Below are positions 55,117 through 63,568 of a stretch of DNA of 64,000 bases, piece by piece. The notes under the pieces are model-generated. The model had not been told where the DNA came from. It was given only the letters and a program-made list of their open reading frames with translations, and did no database searches. Origin of the DNA: Hoeflea phototrophica DFL-43 (GTDB lineage Bacteria > Pseudomonadota > Alphaproteobacteria > Rhizobiales > Rhizobiaceae); assembly GCF_000154705.2 (NCBI RefSeq), contig NZ_CM002917.1, positions 576,461 to 640,460 of the forward strand, in the 5' to 3' direction. The position numbers and the translations under genes were made by a program. Position 1 is the first letter of the stretch. Every line of letters begins with the position of its first letter.

Positions 55117-55785
55117 ATGACGCAATTGAAATTCATCATCGCAGACGATCATCCGTTGTTTCGGGGAGCGATGCGGCAGGCTTTGTCGGGGATTGATGCG
55201 AGCATCGAAATCCTGGAGGCCGGCGATCTGGAGGGCGCGCGCCGGGAAGCCCAGGCCAACCCCGATGCGGATCTCATCCTGCTGGATCTGACCATGCCGG
55301 GCGTATCCGGTCTTTCCGGCCTGATCGCCTTTCGCGCTGAGTTCTCCAGCCTGCCTGTCGTGGTGGTGTCAGCCAGCGATGACCCGCAAACCATGCGCCG
55401 CGCGCTTGAACTCGGTGCTTCAGGTTTCATTTCCAAATCCGCAAGCATCGAAGAAATTCGTGAGGGCGTGCGAACCGTACTGGATGGCGGCATCTGGACC
55501 CCGCCCGATATCGATCTCGGATCCGAACATGACGCCGAGATTGCGGATCTGATCGGCCGCCTTCAAACCCTGACACCGCAACAGGGCCGGGTGCTCGGAA
55601 TGTTGGCTGAGGGTTTGCTGAACAAGCAGATCGCCTATGAGCTCAGCGTTTCCGAGGCGACCATCAAGGCGCATGTCTCCGCCGTTTTGCAGAAACTCGG
55701 TGTCGACAGCCGCACCCAGGCGGTCATTCAACTCTCCAAAATCGGAGCCGAAGTGCTCAATCAGAACGAGGGATCCGCATCCTGA
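55117..55785 (+). CDS. LuxR/NarL-type response regulator
   Basis: A 222-residue regulator. Receiver domain: acidic pair D10/D11, phospho-acceptor D57 in LILLDLTMPG, lysine near 106 (FISKSA). The GerE-type HTH at about 150-205 reads LTPQQGRVLGMLAEGLLNKQIAYELSVSEATIKAHVSAVLQKLG. It faces the hybrid histidine kinase gene end-to-end (49 bases apart). In related organisms the same kinase class pairs with such a regulator, so this is the likely cognate pair, perhaps controlling acetate or alcohol use as in ErdR/AgmR-type systems. Confidence 0.88.
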   Translation: MTQLKFIIADDHPLFRGAMRQALSGIDASIEILEAGDLEGARREAQANPDADLILLDLTMPGVSGLSGLIAFRAEFSSLPVVVVSASDDPQTMRRALELGASGFISKSASIEEIREGVRTVLDGGIWTPPDIDLGSEHDAEIADLIGRLQTLTPQQGRVLGMLAEGLLNKQIAYELSVSEATIKAHVSAVLQKLGVDSRTQAVIQLSKIGAEVLNQNEGSAS

Positions 55786-55834
55786 CTGCGCCTGTCGCAG
55801 CGAAGACGGTTGCGGCATGCGGGTGGGACAAATC

Positions 55835-58800
55835 CTACTCGGCCGCGCTGCGGCGGCTGATCGAGACCTGATTGAGAAATGCCCTGAGCGCTGCCGGCTT
55901 GATCGGCTTGTTCTGAACCGCGATCCGTTCTGAATCGGCGCGCGCCCGGACCTCCGGCGTCCGGTCAGCGGTGACAAGAAGGGCGGGTATTTCCTTGTCC
56001 CACAGCTTGCGGATCTCAACGATGGTGTCGATGCCGGTGCCGTCATCCAGGTGATAATCGGCGAAGATCACGTCCGGGGCTTTCTCGGTTCCAGCAAGAT
56101 CCTTGCTTGCCTTCATTGATGCCGCCGCCAGCACTTCGCAGCCCCATCCCGTCAGCAGAAGCGTCATGCCTTCGAGAATCTTGGGCTCATTGTCGATGCA
56201 CAGCACCCGCAAACCGTTCAGGTTCAAGCCGTTGTTGTCGACAACGCCACGTTTCGGAGCGGACTTCATGCGCTTTACATTGGTTTCAATCGGCACCTCG
56301 ACGCGGAAGCGCGTGCCCTTGCCGGCTTGTGAGGCGATGTCCACCGAGTGATTGAGAACCCGTGCGATGCGGTCGACAATCGACAGGCCGAGACCAAGGC
56401 CTGAAGCGGTGCGCGCACCTTCCTCGAGCCGCGCAAACTCCCTGAACACGGTGCGGAACTTGGTCGACGGGATGCCGATCCCGGTGTCCAGCACATGGAT
56501 GGAAACCTTGTCGCCGGCCCGGCGCACCCCGACCAGAACCCGGCCATGGCGTGTGTACTTGATGGCGTTTGAGACCAGGTTCTGGATCAGCCGGCGCAAG
56601 AGGTTGGGATCAGAACGGACATAGACGCTCGTCGGCATCACGGTGAAGCGCAGGTTGTTCTCGCGTGCCACGGGAGCAAAATCGGTCATAACCCGCGTCA
56701 GCAGGTCATTGAGCGGGAAGCTCGCCAGTTGCGGCTTCATGGCGCCGGTATCGAGTCTTGAGATGTCGAGCACCGCACCGAGAATGGTCTCGACCGATTC
56801 GAGCGAGGAATCGATGTTCTGCACGAGTTTCTGATTGTCGGAATCGCCCAGCCGCTCGACCAGCGTTGAGGAATAGAGCCGCGCGGCGTTGAGAGGTTGC
56901 AGGATGTCGTGCCCGGCAGCAGCGAGAAAGCGGGTCTTGCCGATATTGGCTTCTTCGGCGGTCAGTTGTGCCTTCTCCAGTTCCTGGTTGACCCGGGTGA
57001 GTTCGGCGGTGCGTTCGCTCACCCGTTGTTCCAGCGTTTCATTGGCCTGTTTGAGCGCCATATCAGCCGCAACGCGCTCGGTGATGTCGGCATAGGTCGT
57101 CACGATCCCGCTGTCAGGCATCGGATTGGAGCGGATTTCGATGATCCGGCGGTCGGGCCCAATGGTCAGCGAGAAGGTTTCATCCATCACCAGGAACCTG
57201 GCCAGTGCAGCCTGTTCCTGACCGGCCTCGATGTCGCCACGGGCCACGAGGATGGCAATGATGCTTTCCAGTGGAAACCCGACCTGGCCGACATTTTCAG
57301 GGAGTTCCAGCAGACCGCGAAACCGCTTGTTCCAAACCGTCAGCCGGTTGGAGCTGTCAAACACGGTGATGCCCTGATCCATCTGGCCCAAAGCTGTCTG
57401 CAGCAGATCCCGGTTGTACTGCAGCGCTTCCGAGGCTTCGTCGAGCAGCCGCGCCGTATCGCCGGGCATGTCATCGGCACGTTCGAACAGCAGCGAAAGC
57501 ACAAGCCGCGCCGAGGCCGAGCCGATGGCGCTGCCAAGCAGTTGCTCGGCAAACCGCAACAGCCCCATATCGGCCGGGTCATCATCATTGATCCAGCGTC
57601 CGATGGCCCGCTCATGGGAATGAAACGAACGCTCGGTCCGCTCCTTTCCAAGATAGCGGCTGATGGTCTGCTTGAGATCGGCAACGGTGACCTTGGTTTT
57701 CCAACTGCGCCCCGATGTGGTCAGCCGCCGGCTGTGGGGAATGAACACCGCCGACTGGATCCGCTCAATCGATTTGGGCCGCCGTGATAGTGAGCCAATG
57801 ACATAGAGGGCACAGTTCACGATCAGGCTGAGAACCACCGCATTGAACAGCGGATCCGCGCCGGGGCCGGAGAAGCTCTGGGTTCCAGGGATGATGAATT
57901 CGAGAATGGTGAGTGCAACAATGCTGTTGTCGGGGCCGCCCAGGCTCGGAACCAGGAGCATATAGGCCCAGATCGCGATCCCTCCCGAGAGGCCCGCGAT
58001 CGCGCCGCGCGCATTGGCCTGCCGCCAGAACAGGCCGCCAAAGAAGGCGGGTGCCAGTTGGGCGATTGCCGCAAATGACAACAGCCCGATGGAGGCGAGA
58101 CCGGCATTGATATCGGCGGCGCGGTAATAGGCGAAGCCGAGCAACAGGATCCCGACAATCGCGGTCCGCCGGATAAACAGGATCAGCCCGGCAAAATCGC
58201 CGCTTTGGCCGCGCCGGTTGCGCCGTCTGAGCACCACGGGCACGATGATGTCGTTGGAGACCATGATCGCAACGGCAACCGACGCCACGATCACCATCGC
58301 CGTTGCGGCCGAGAAGCCCCCGATGAAGGTGATCAGGGTGACCATCGGCATATTGTTGGCCATGGGAAGCGTCAGAACGAATAGATCGCTGGCTTCTCCC
58401 GACCCGAATTGCAGCAGCCCGGCGACAGCCACCGGCAGCACGAAGATATTGATCGCGACCAGATACAGTGGCAGCAGCCATCCCGCGAGCTTAAGCTCTC
58501 CCGGTGTCCTGTTTTCCACCACGGTGACGTGAAACTGGCGCGGCAGCATGATGATTGCGAAGGCTGACAGAACGACCAGTAGCACCCAGCGTTGCAAAGG
58601 GGTTTCATGACTGAGCGCCGCCATCACGCTGGCGTTTTCGCTGGCCGCGTTGAGCAATTCCCAGGGACCGTCAAACATTACGAAAACGACCGACAATCCG
58701 ATCAGTGTGAAGGCCAGCAGCTTGACCACGGATTCCATCGCAATGGCGAGAATGAGGCCGTCCTGGTGTTCCGTCGCATCGGTGTGACGGGTGCCGAAAA

Positions 58801-59335
58801 TGGCGGCGAACGCGGCCAGCACCAGTGTCACGAAAAAGGAGATGTCAGAAAGAAAGAAGGTTTCGGTCACCCGGCTCAATTGTTCCGCATCGACCATCAC
58901 CGCGACCGATGACGAGACGGCTTTGAGCTGCAGCGCGATATAGGGAATGGTTCCGATCACGGCGATCAATGCGACCATGGCTGCAACCATCGGGCTTTTG
59001 CCATAGCGAGCCGCCATGAAATCGGCAATCGAGGTCAGCTTTTCCGCCTTGGCCAGGTTCACGATGCGTGTGAGGATTGGCATTCCCAGCGTGAACATCA
59101 GGATCGGGCCGATGTAGATCGCCGTGAACTCAAGCCCGCGCGAGGCAGCCAGGCCGACGCCGCCGAAATAGGTCCATGAGGTGCAGTAGATCGCCAGGCT
59201 GAGCGAATAGATGATCGGCCGGCCCGCGGTCCGCCGCAGCCTTTGCCGGGTCGAGCGGTCGCCATAGGTTGCAATGGCGAACAGCAGCAACAAATAGAAA
59301 AGAGCTGATCCGAACACCAGCCAGCCGGGCATCAT
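55835..59335 (-). CDS. Hybrid histidine kinase fused to a sodium/solute symporter domain (CbrA/NahK-ErcS type)
   Basis: A 1166-residue multi-domain sensor. Residues 1 to about 510 form a SSF transporter-like domain with about thirteen helices (IYCTSWTYFGGVGLAASRG, GKSPMVAAM). A PAS domain (about 650-765, DQGITVFDSSNRLTVWNKRF) leads to HisKA with the phospho-histidine in AAAGHDILQPLNAARLYSS (about 806). The ATPase has NLVSNAIKYT, DTGIGIP and GLGLGLSIVDR. A C-terminal receiver has its aspartate near 1091 (IFADYHLDDGTGID). Such proteins link transport or sensing of a solute to a phosphorelay. Confidence 0.92.
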   Translation of the reverse strand: MMPGWLVFGSALFYLLLLFAIATYGDRSTRQRLRRTAGRPIIYSLSLAIYCTSWTYFGGVGLAASRGLEFTAIYIGPILMFTLGMPILTRIVNLAKAEKLTSIADFMAARYGKSPMVAAMVALIAVIGTIPYIALQLKAVSSSVAVMVDAEQLSRVTETFFLSDISFFVTLVLAAFAAIFGTRHTDATEHQDGLILAIAMESVVKLLAFTLIGLSVVFVMFDGPWELLNAASENASVMAALSHETPLQRWVLLVVLSAFAIIMLPRQFHVTVVENRTPGELKLAGWLLPLYLVAINIFVLPVAVAGLLQFGSGEASDLFVLTLPMANNMPMVTLITFIGGFSAATAMVIVASVAVAIMVSNDIIVPVVLRRRNRRGQSGDFAGLILFIRRTAIVGILLLGFAYYRAADINAGLASIGLLSFAAIAQLAPAFFGGLFWRQANARGAIAGLSGGIAIWAYMLLVPSLGGPDNSIVALTILEFIIPGTQSFSGPGADPLFNAVVLSLIVNCALYVIGSLSRRPKSIERIQSAVFIPHSRRLTTSGRSWKTKVTVADLKQTISRYLGKERTERSFHSHERAIGRWINDDDPADMGLLRFAEQLLGSAIGSASARLVLSLLFERADDMPGDTARLLDEASEALQYNRDLLQTALGQMDQGITVFDSSNRLTVWNKRFRGLLELPENVGQVGFPLESIIAILVARGDIEAGQEQAALARFLVMDETFSLTIGPDRRIIEIRSNPMPDSGIVTTYADITERVAADMALKQANETLEQRVSERTAELTRVNQELEKAQLTAEEANIGKTRFLAAAGHDILQPLNAARLYSSTLVERLGDSDNQKLVQNIDSSLESVETILGAVLDISRLDTGAMKPQLASFPLNDLLTRVMTDFAPVARENNLRFTVMPTSVYVRSDPNLLRRLIQNLVSNAIKYTRHGRVLVGVRRAGDKVSIHVLDTGIGIPSTKFRTVFREFARLEEGARTASGLGLGLSIVDRIARVLNHSVDIASQAGKGTRFRVEVPIETNVKRMKSAPKRGVVDNNGLNLNGLRVLCIDNEPKILEGMTLLLTGWGCEVLAAASMKASKDLAGTEKAPDVIFADYHLDDGTGIDTIVEIRKLWDKEIPALLVTADRTPEVRARADSERIAVQNKPIKPAALRAFLNQVSISRRSAAE

Positions 59336-59551
59336 ATTTGACTGCTCCCCTCAAATCCTCCGGGAGTGCAGCATAGTGTGTGAATGGCGTTGCACAAGAC
59401 AGCCTTTGGTTGGGATCGCGCCTGGGTGAAGATCAGGATTTTCTATCTGTCGATAAACCCCTCAAATGTGATAGTTAGCACCTACCTGCCGGGCGAGGCG
59501 CGCGCCGAGGGGGACCAATGAGAAACGCCGCGTCCAATGGAGCAAAGTAAG

Positions 59552-59965
59552 ATGTTGAACGAGTTCAAGGCGTTTATCGCCAAGGGCAATGTCATGGACC
59601 TGGCTGTCGGGGTGATTATCGGCGGCGCTTTCGGCCTTATCGTGAGTTCGCTGGTTGATGACATCATCATGCCGATTGTCGGTGCGATTTTTGGCGGTTT
59701 GGATTTTTCCAACTTTTTCATTCCGCTTGCCGCAGGCGTCTCCGCCACCACCCTGGACGCGGCCCGCGAGCAGGGTGCTGTTCTGGCCTACGGCAACTTC
59801 CTGACGGTTCTGATCAACTTCCTGATCCTCGCCTGGATCATTTTCCTGATGGTCAGGGCAGTGAACTCCATGCGCAAGAAGGAAGAAGAGGCGCCCGCAG
59901 CACCCGCCGCGCCGCCTGCGGATGTGGCGTTGCTGACCGAAATTCGCGATCTGCTGAAGAAGTGA
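59552..59965 (+). CDS. mscL: Large-conductance mechanosensitive channel MscL
   Basis: Pentameric inner-membrane pressure valve released on osmotic downshock. The N-terminal amphipathic helix and TM1 are canonical ([20 protein letters not shown]), as is TM2 ([22 protein letters not shown]). The C-terminal bundle is helical after an AP-rich linker. It has 137 residues. The ATG at 59552 follows GGAG by nine bases and gives the usual start; the ATG at 59537 would add five residues. Confidence 0.95.
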   Translation: MLNEFKAFIAKGNVMDLAVGVIIGGAFGLIVSSLVDDIIMPIVGAIFGGLDFSNFFIPLAAGVSATTLDAAREQGAVLAYGNFLTVLINFLILAWIIFLMVRAVNSMRKKEEEAPAAPAAPPADVALLTEIRDLLKK

Positions 59966-59977
59966 CATGTGCACCTT

Positions 59978-60051
59978 GCCGGTTAAACACCGGCGAGGTT
60001 TGGTTTCAAAGTCTTCAGACTTCTCTTGATCCCGGCCAACAGGCCGGGATC
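59978..60051 (+). terminator. Two hairpins after mscL, probable terminator
   Basis: First GCCGGT-TAAAC-ACCGGC at 59978-59994, followed by a modest T-rich stretch. Second a perfect ten-pair stem GATCCCGGCC-AACA-GGCCGGGATC at 60028-60051. The U-runs are short, so efficiency is uncertain, but nothing else occupies the gap to the aminotransferase. Confidence 0.55.
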
Positions 60052-60176
60052 TTGCGTCGGAACGGATGCTGACACATGCCAGGGTTCTACCCATCAGCAT
60101 TATCGATGGATCGATCAGGCCCACATGGATGGTGGCAGCGGAAATTTCCGGTACAACTGGCGCACGGAGTAAATTC

Positions 60177-61343
60177 ATGAATCAGTTCGACAGTCTTAGC
60201 CGCCGCGCCTTTGAAGCCCCTGAGAGCGGCATCGTTGCCGTGGTCAATCATGGACGTCTCAAGCCAGGGCTGATTCCGCTTTGGGCAGGAGAAGGCGACC
60301 AGTCCACCCCCGACTTCATCGCCCGGCCCGCCGCTGATGCACTGCTCTCGGGCGAAACCTTCTATACCTGGCAGCGCGGCATTCCCGAGTTGCGCCAGGC
60401 GCTCGTTGACTATCATTCCCGCCATTTTGGCCGCCAGTTGCCGCTCGATTCCTTTTGCGTCACCGGCTCGGGCATGCAGGCGATCAAGATCGCCATAGAG
60501 GCTGTGGTGGACCCGGGCGACGAGGTGGTTCAACTCACGCCCGCCTGGCCCAATTTCGCCGCTGCGCTGAGGTTGTCAGGTGGCGTGCCGGTGGCAGCCG
60601 AACTCGATTACATCGATGGACGTTGGAGCCTTGATCCGGGCCGCATCGCTTCGGTGATCACGCCGCGCACAAGAGCGCTGTTCATCAACTCCCCGTCCAA
60701 TCCGACCGGCTGGACCGCGACGCGGGAGGATCTGGTCGCGATCCTCGAACTCGCCCGCAAGCACGGCCTTTGGATCATCGCCGACGAGATCTACACGCGG
60801 TTTTTCTACGCCGCCGGACGGGCACCGTCCTTCCTCGATGTCATGGACGACAATGACCGGATCCTGTTCGTCAACACCTTCTCCAAGAACTGGTCGATGA
60901 CCGGTTGGCGAGTCGGCTGGATCATGGCGCCGCCGTCGATCATCCAGGTGCTGGAGAACTCCGTACAATACCAGACCTCCGGCGTGGCCCAATTCATGCA
61001 AAAGGGCGCACTCGCTGCCCTTCAGTCGGGCGATGACTATGTCGATGCGCAGGTTGCAAAGGCTGCAAGCGCGCGCGATCTGTTTTGCGACGCCCTGACC
61101 AGCACCAACCGCGTGGTGACACAAAAGCCCGATGGCGCTTTCTATGCATTCTTCCGCATCGACGGGGTCAGCGACACAAAAGCCGCGGCAATCGACATCG
61201 TGGATCGCGCCGGTGTCGGACTTGCGCCGGGCACCGCGTTTGACCGCGGTGGCGAGAGCTTTCTGCGCGCCTGCTTCCTGCGCCGGCTCGACCATATCGA
61301 AGAAGCCGCAAACCGCCTGGCGAGCTACATTTCCGCTCTCTAG
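60177..61343 (+). CDS. Pyridoxal-phosphate-dependent class I/II aminotransferase
   Basis: A fold-type I aminotransferase of 388 residues. The PLP lysine is K237 in NTFSKNWSMTGWRVGW. The PLP-binding aspartate is in LWIIADEIYTRFFY, and INSPSNPTGW is present. The substrate cannot be deduced; aspartate/aromatic or alanine-type transamination is typical. The ATG at 60177 follows GGAG by eight bases; an earlier start in the same frame has no such site. galE follows 137 bases later. Confidence 0.88.
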   Translation: MNQFDSLSRRAFEAPESGIVAVVNHGRLKPGLIPLWAGEGDQSTPDFIARPAADALLSGETFYTWQRGIPELRQALVDYHSRHFGRQLPLDSFCVTGSGMQAIKIAIEAVVDPGDEVVQLTPAWPNFAAALRLSGGVPVAAELDYIDGRWSLDPGRIASVITPRTRALFINSPSNPTGWTATREDLVAILELARKHGLWIIADEIYTRFFYAAGRAPSFLDVMDDNDRILFVNTFSKNWSMTGWRVGWIMAPPSIIQVLENSVQYQTSGVAQFMQKGALAALQSGDDYVDAQVAKAASARDLFCDALTSTNRVVTQKPDGAFYAFFRIDGVSDTKAAAIDIVDRAGVGLAPGTAFDRGGESFLRACFLRRLDHIEEAANRLASYISAL

Positions 61344-61480
61344 CTTCGGACCAGGCGATGCAAACCAGAACCTGAAGCGCCCCGCCCCCGGACCTCACCC
61401 ATAGTGTGGCGCCGCCGTTCAGCCTTTCTTGAAACTTCAGGCTCATAATGTGGGCCTGGACACGCGGTAGAGGTAAAGGC

Positions 61481-62473
61481 ATGACGGTTCTGGTCACCGG
61501 CGGAGCGGGATACATCGGCAGCCATATGGTTTGGGCGCTGGTTGACGCCAATGAGGACGTGGTCGTTGTCGACCGGCTGTCCACCGGTTTCGCCTGGGCG
61601 GTTGCGCCTGAGGCAAAGCTTATCCAGGCCGATATTGGTGACACCGCAGCGGTCGCCGATATCATCAGGACCCACAGCGTTGATTCGATCATTCACTTTG
61701 CAGGCTCGATTTCCGTGCCGGAATCGCTCGCTGATCCCCTGGCCTACTACCAGAACAACACCGTCAACTCCTTTGGACTCGTGCGCGCCGCAATCGAGAC
61801 CGGTGTTCGCAACTTCGTCTTTTCCTCAACGGCTGCAGTCTATGGCACGCCGGACAATGACCATCCCATAACCGAAACTGCGCCCACCCGTCCGCAGTCG
61901 CCCTACGGGACGTCGAAGCTGATGACCGAAACCATGCTGGCCGATGCGGCGGTCGTGCATGACTTCCGCTATGTGGCACTGCGCTATTTCAACGTTTCGG
62001 GTGCAGACCCCAAGGGCCGGACCGGGCAATCGACCCGCGGTGCAGTCAATCTGATCAAGGTTGCCACTGAAACCGCGATGGGCAAGCGCGATGCGATGGA
62101 GGTGTTCGGCACCGATTACCCCACGCGCGACGGCACCTGCGTGCGTGATTTCATTCATGTCACAGATCTCGTCGCGGCCCATGTCGATGCGCTTGGCTAT
62201 CTCCGAAAGGGAGGTCAGAGCCTGGTCGCCAATTGCGGCTATGGACGCGGTTATACCGTCAACGAGGTTTTGGAATCGGTCAGGCGGGTGAGCGGCCGGG
62301 ATTTCGAGGTGCGCCATGCCCCGCGCCGGACCGGCGACATCATCACCTCGGTAGCCAATTCCACCCGCGCCCGTGAAGCTCTCAGCTGGGAACCCCGACA
62401 TAACGACCTCGACGAGATCGTGTCCAGCGCGCTGGCCTGGGAAGATTATCTGCGGCGCAAGAACCACGGATAA
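61481..62473 (+). CDS. galE: UDP-glucose 4-epimerase
   Basis: Short-chain dehydrogenase/reductase interconverting UDP-glucose and UDP-galactose for surface polysaccharides. NAD motif VTGGAGYIGSH lies at 5-15. The catalytic pair Y142/K146 is in SPYGTSK. RYFNVSGAD and TDYPTRDGTCVRDFIHVTDL are standard GalE. It has 330 residues. The start is set by an AGAGGTAAAGG region before the ATG at 61481. It is the last core-looking gene before an AT-rich accessory stretch. Confidence 0.92.
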   Translation: MTVLVTGGAGYIGSHMVWALVDANEDVVVVDRLSTGFAWAVAPEAKLIQADIGDTAAVADIIRTHSVDSIIHFAGSISVPESLADPLAYYQNNTVNSFGLVRAAIETGVRNFVFSSTAAVYGTPDNDHPITETAPTRPQSPYGTSKLMTETMLADAAVVHDFRYVALRYFNVSGADPKGRTGQSTRGAVNLIKVATETAMGKRDAMEVFGTDYPTRDGTCVRDFIHVTDLVAAHVDALGYLRKGGQSLVANCGYGRGYTVNEVLESVRRVSGRDFEVRHAPRRTGDIITSVANSTRAREALSWEPRHNDLDEIVSSALAWEDYLRRKNHG

Positions 62474-62608
62474 TGCGGGATCCGCCATAGTGGCGGTCAG
62501 ATCAAACACGGGCGACAGGATTTAGATGCATGCGGCCGGAGAGTATCGGATTGCTGCACCCTTCGTTTTCAAAAAACTGAAAGCTTGGTTTTTATATATT
62601 CAAAAAAT

Positions 62609-62622
62609 GTGATCCAAATCAA
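62609..62622. promoter_or_regulatory. FNR/FixK-like box upstream of the small HTH gene
   Basis: GTGAT-CCAA-ATCAA matches nine of ten defined positions of the FNR/FixK consensus TTGAT-N4-ATCAA. It lies 72 bases before the ATG at 62695, next to a TATATT element. The match could be chance in this AT-rich patch. Confidence 0.35.
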
Positions 62623-62694
62623 AGAAGACTTAGTTTTCATGTCTAGTCTCCAGCGATGGGGTTATTCCGATCCCGCTGTTGGAAGTATCTGGCC

Positions 62695-62923
62695 ATGGAA
62701 AAATCTGTCGGTTTCAATCTCCTGACAACAATTGAGCTGAATTGCCTTCGCGGCGTTGCGGAAGCAAAATCGGAGCTGGAGGTAGGGCTTGAGTGCGAAC
62801 TCAGCCCTGCTGAAGTGTCTTCCATCATCTCAACGGCAGTCATCAAGCTCAATTGCCCAAATCGGGGTGGCTGCAATCGCAAAGGCTGCAAGGCTGGGAC
62901 TCTTGCGGTTTGATGAGAAATAG
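62695..62923 (+). pseudogene. Small solo LuxR/GerE-type HTH regulator, frameshifted in a GGGG run
   Basis: The first 57 codons encode the first part of a LuxR-type HTH (LLTTIELNCLRGVAEAKSELE, then LSPAEVSSIISTAVIKLNC). After CPNR, at GGGG 62864-62867, the zero frame turns into GGCNRKGC and stops at 62913. Dropping one G gives VAAIAKAARLGLLRFDEK and a stop at 62921-62923, which is how LuxR HTH domains normally end. The intact protein would have 75 residues and no receiver or ligand domain. Either a sequencing error, a real decay event, or slippage could explain it. The ATG at 62695 follows GGAAG; another at 62656 is possible. Confidence 0.7.
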
Positions 62924-63004
62924 CATCCTCGAGAAACATCGCCGACATTGGCCAGCCGATGCTTGCTTAAGTCGTGCCAGAAGAGCGTTTATAGACGAGT
63001 AAAC

Positions 63005-63027
63005 TGGTGCTGCCGGAGAGATTTGAA
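63005..63027 (-). other. Sequence resembling a tRNA 3' end (possible attachment-site remnant)
   Basis: On the minus strand the segment reads TTCAAAT (T-loop), CTCTC, CGGCAGC, A, CCA, which is the layout of a tRNA 3' half. The 5' half of the T-stem does not match and no D-arm or anticodon arm follows, so this is not a tRNA gene. Integrase-driven islands leave such fragments. The source tRNA was not identified. Confidence 0.4.
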
Positions 63028-63222
63028 ATCTTGGTAGTGTTAATGATATCAATAAGATAGAGGGGCGATTGTAACGTTGTGACGGACGGCTTTTTGGTCG
63101 TTTGATATCGGGGTTGCAGTCGAGATCTCGTCGATGGCAGATACGTGAGGTAGTATGCCTCCTCGTCAACGAGCCGGTCAACTGATGTAATCGTCTGCGT
63201 TGCACGCAAATGGTTGCCTAGA

Positions 63223-63334
63223 GTCCCGATCGGTGTCATTACGTGATGATCACCGACAATCGAGCTGAAAAAGTCCCGATCGGTTCTTTTTGGTGTAATT
63301 CGGCTGTGAATGTGCTTAAATCGTCCCGAAAGGG
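63223..63334. promoter_or_regulatory. Three operator-like boxes, 50-bp period, in front of hipB
   Basis: GTCCCGATCGGT starts at 63223 and again at 63273; GTCCCGAAAGGGA starts at 63323, so the spacing is 50 bases both times. The third is a perfect TCCC-N4-GGGA inverted repeat and overlaps the ribosome-binding region of hipB. HipB proteins repress their own operon through repeated palindromes, so these are the likely operators. Confidence 0.6.
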
Positions 63335-63343
63335 ATGATTCAT

Positions 63344-63568
63344 ATGCTGACAATCTCAGATAGCCTGGCACTCGGTCAACTCATTCGCTCTGAACGAAAG
63401 CGTCAACAACTGACCCAGGAACAGCTCGCAGCCGTCGCAGGCGTCGGTGTCCGGTTCGTGCGTGAGCTTGAGAGCGGCAAGGAGAGCTGTCGCCTCGGGC
63501 TGGCTCTGGCCGTGCTTCAGACACTCGGCTTGACGGTGAGCGTCGCGGCTCGTGGAGCGAATTCATGA
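63344..63568 (+). CDS. hipB: HipB-like antitoxin, XRE helix-turn-helix
   Basis: A 74-residue DNA-binding protein. HTH: LGQLIRSERKRQQLTQEQLAAVAGVGVRFVRELESGKES, followed by a short strand GLTVSVAARG used for dimerisation in HipB. Antitoxin and autorepressor of the pair. The ATG at 63344 follows AAAGGGA by eight bases; an ATG at 63335 would lie inside that site. It overlaps hipA by four bases. Confidence 0.88.
   Translation: MLTISDSLALGQLIRSERKRQQLTQEQLAAVAGVGVRFVRELESGKESCRLGLALAVLQTLGLTVSVAARGANS

Larger units (their letters stand above)
62924..63343. other. Accessory-looking gap before hipB
   Basis: No supported gene is present in 420 bases; a 134-codon minus-strand frame (62967-63371) has no recognisable features and overlaps the hipB promoter. 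The gap contains the tRNA-3'-end-like sequence at 63005-63027, a GTGAT-G-ATCAC palindrome at 63243-63253, and three GTCCCGA boxes spaced exactly 50 bp apart. Confidence 0.55.

Noticed and set aside
63223..63284. The two 13-base direct repeats as a CRISPR start
   Set aside because: Repeats are too short, only two are identical, and they sit at a toxin-antitoxin promoter.
62967..63371. 134-codon minus-strand frame in front of hipB
   Set aside because: Covers the tRNA-like fragment and the operator boxes; amino-acid composition is not protein-like for the neighbourhood.
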